A DNA stretch of 6,978 nt. Origin: Tissierella_B sp964485455 (lineage in GTDB: Bacteria > Bacillota > Clostridia > Tissierellales > Tissierellaceae). Below the pieces are notes generated by a model. That model was not told where the DNA came from. It made no database searches and saw only the letters and a list, made by a program, of their open reading frames with translations. Shown here piece after piece: positions 6,477 to 6,978 of the stretch. The position numbers and the translations under genes were made by a program. The stretch's first letter is position 1. Every line of letters starts with the position of its first letter. Location of the stretch: positions 1-6,978 of the forward strand of contig CAZAJU010000100.1 in the NCBI GenBank assembly GCA_964485455.1, given 5' to 3'.

Positions 6477-6677
6477 TCAAAAATTAACGTCAGAATACTT
6501 ATTATTCAGTATTTCCATTAGATTAGCCGCTTGAATCCCACACTGTGTAGCATAATCTTTAAAAAGGTCAGCTACCTCAACATCCTCAACTTTTTTTGAG
6601 TATACCTCATAATCCCTAACCATCTCCTGCGAATCAAGTATTCTCTTAATAAGGATATCCCTGGTTGTTAATTCCAT
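6477..6677 (-). CDS. Small helical protein of unknown function, first gene of the ytx-like operon
   Basis: A 66-aa protein with a clear Shine-Dalgarno sequence, GGAGGAG, about 6 nt before the ATG at 6677, so the start is well supported. Predicted structure is two amphipathic helices (about 5-30 and 34-60) joined by a short turn; there is one cysteine, C46, and no signal peptide or membrane segment. The layout looks like half of a ferritin-like four-helix bundle, but the ExxH metal ligands of rubrerythrins are absent, so metal binding is not supported. It could dimerise into a four-helix bundle. It is promoter-proximal in an operon with the YtxH- and YtxG-like genes, so a role in the same stress response is inferred. 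I do not recognise the family. Confidence 0.75.
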   Translation of the reverse strand: MELTTRDILIKRILDSQEMVRDYEVYSKKVEDVEVADLFKDYATQCGIQAANLMEILNNKYSDVNF

Positions 6678-6724
6678 ATTACTCCTCCATTCTTATGTTT
6701 TATTCAATATAATTAGTAGTTATT

Positions 6725-6737
6725 TTAACTAAGTTAA
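6725..6737. promoter_or_regulatory. Palindrome at the predicted start of the ytx-like operon
   Basis: Odd-centred perfect palindrome TTAACT-A-AGTTAA. It begins about 7 bp downstream of the predicted -10 (6749-6744), so it covers roughly +1 to +13 of the operon transcript. A protein bound there would block initiation or early elongation, so it has the position and symmetry of an operator. The AT-rich background makes chance occurrence possible. Confidence 0.4.
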
Positions 6738-6743
6738 CCATTT

Positions 6744-6772
6744 TTTATACCTAGTATTGATACTTATTACAA
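6744..6772 (-). promoter_or_regulatory. Candidate sigma-A promoter of the ytx-like operon
   Basis: On the minus strand: -35 TTGTAA (4 of 6 matches, 6772-6767), 17-bp spacer, -10 TATAAA (5 of 6, 6749-6744). The predicted start near 6737 leaves a leader of about 60 nt before the ATG at 6677. It lies directly downstream of the terminator at 6790-6819, as expected for the first promoter of a new unit. No motif for the general-stress sigma factor was recognised. Confidence 0.5.
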
Positions 6773-6789
6773 ATTTTTTCAAAAAAAGT

Positions 6790-6819
6790 TAAAAGCCTAT
6801 AGTTACCTATAGGCTTTTA
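6790..6819 (-). terminator. Intrinsic terminator for the transcript entering from the right edge
   Basis: Perfect 13-bp stem: taaaagcctatag (6790-6802) and ctataggctttta (6807-6819), with a 4-nt loop. Read leftwards it is followed by acttttttt, a good U-tract, so it would stop transcription coming from the element at 6821-6978 before it reaches the ytx-like operon. Read rightwards it is followed by only a weak T-rich run. Confidence 0.85.
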
Positions 6820-6844
6820 TATTCCCGCAATGCCGTTATCCCAA

Positions 6845-6978
6845 TTAATTCACACCCGCCTACTGAAAGGTGGGATTCTTGTTATCAACTTCTAACTTCC
6901 CCTCGAAAGGGCTTGTTATCCATTGATAAACTTAGACACCCGTGTCTAATTTGTCGGTTGAATTATATGAGTTCACGC
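6845..6978 (-). mobile_element. Probable right end of an IS200/IS605-type element with tnpB omega-RNA region (partial)
   Basis: In the leftward direction a short open frame ends at 6932 and is followed within about 90 bp by nested hairpins. Near the end is GAATCCCACC, an 8-nt loop, then GGCGGGTGTGAA (about 6877-6849). That layout is typical of IS200/IS605 right ends beside tnpB, where the 3' part of tnpB and the downstream hairpins make omega-RNA. Other visible pairings are TTATCAA with TTGATAA (6882-6888 and 6923-6929), enclosing a CCCT-cgaa-AGGG hairpin (6900-6911), and TTAGACAC with GTGTCTAA (6932-6939 and 6942-6949). GC is higher than in the flanks. The exact boundary, somewhere between about 6821 and 6850, cannot be placed, and the rest of the element is outside the window. 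A different structured RNA remains possible. Confidence 0.5.
6932..6978 (-). CDS. Partial open frame, possible C-terminus of TnpB
   Basis: The last codons of a leftward frame read ...VNSYNSTDKLDTGV and stop at TAA (6934-6932); the rest lies beyond the window edge. Fifteen codons are too few to identify a protein. The call rests on the position, just upstream of hairpins like those at the right end of IS200/IS605 elements, where tnpB normally ends. The stop codon lies within the inverted repeat 6932-6949, as happens when omega-RNA overlaps the tnpB 3' end. It may not be coding at all. Confidence 0.3.
   Translation of the reverse strand, partial: VNSYNSTDKLDTGV

Noticed and set aside
6477..6677. 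Calling the 66-aa protein a rubrerythrin or ferritin
   Set aside because: Only two helices and no ExxH metal-binding motifs.

Overview
The window is AT-rich with ordinary bacterial signals (strong AGGAGG-type ribosome binding sites, sigma-A promoters, U-tract terminators). Its protein families point to a low-GC Gram-positive of the Clostridia, perhaps near Tissierellales or Peptostreptococcaceae; the rank below class is a guess. It holds a 100-N assembly gap (4226-4325). Its left edge looks like the promoter region of an rRNA or other stable-RNA operon and its right edge like an insertion-sequence end. Both are repeated elements that often end contigs.

Layout. Positions 1-379 carry two tandem, near-consensus leftward promoters (P1 104-132, P2 8-36) that leave the window, then a rightward promoter region and leader for a LysR-type regulator (380-1285). 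A perfect 14-bp hairpin (1290-1328) separates this gene from a leftward block that converges on it. In transcription order the block is a LacI-family repressor (4170-3157), a GDT1/TMEM165-type cation exporter with an unusual cysteine-containing C-terminal domain (3097-1985), and a NarL/FixJ-type response regulator (1974-1327). The exporter and response regulator are only 10 bp apart. A 15-bp hairpin fills most of the short gap between lacI-type gene and exporter. Beyond the N gap lies a leftward diacylglycerol-kinase-family lipid kinase (5381-4479) with its own extended -10 promoter. Next comes a leftward three-gene operon: a 66-aa helical protein, a YtxH-type protein and a YtxG/DUF948-like membrane protein (6677-5515). 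It has a recognisable promoter, a 13-bp palindrome at the predicted transcription start and a terminator.

The right end (about 6821-6978) has higher GC, several nested hairpins and a short open frame ending at 6932. It is best explained as the 3' end of an IS200/IS605-type tnpB with its right-end (omega-RNA) region, read leftwards.

How the parts work together. The exporter and response regulator are probably co-translated, so cation (probably Mn2+) export and a signalling output may be linked; no histidine kinase is visible. The ytx-type genes form an envelope or general-stress module like ytxGH of Bacillus. The LysR and LacI targets cannot be read from this window. Ordinary gene families dominate. 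The least explained items are the cysteine domain on the exporter, the right-edge structured RNA, and the operator-like palindrome before the stress operon.
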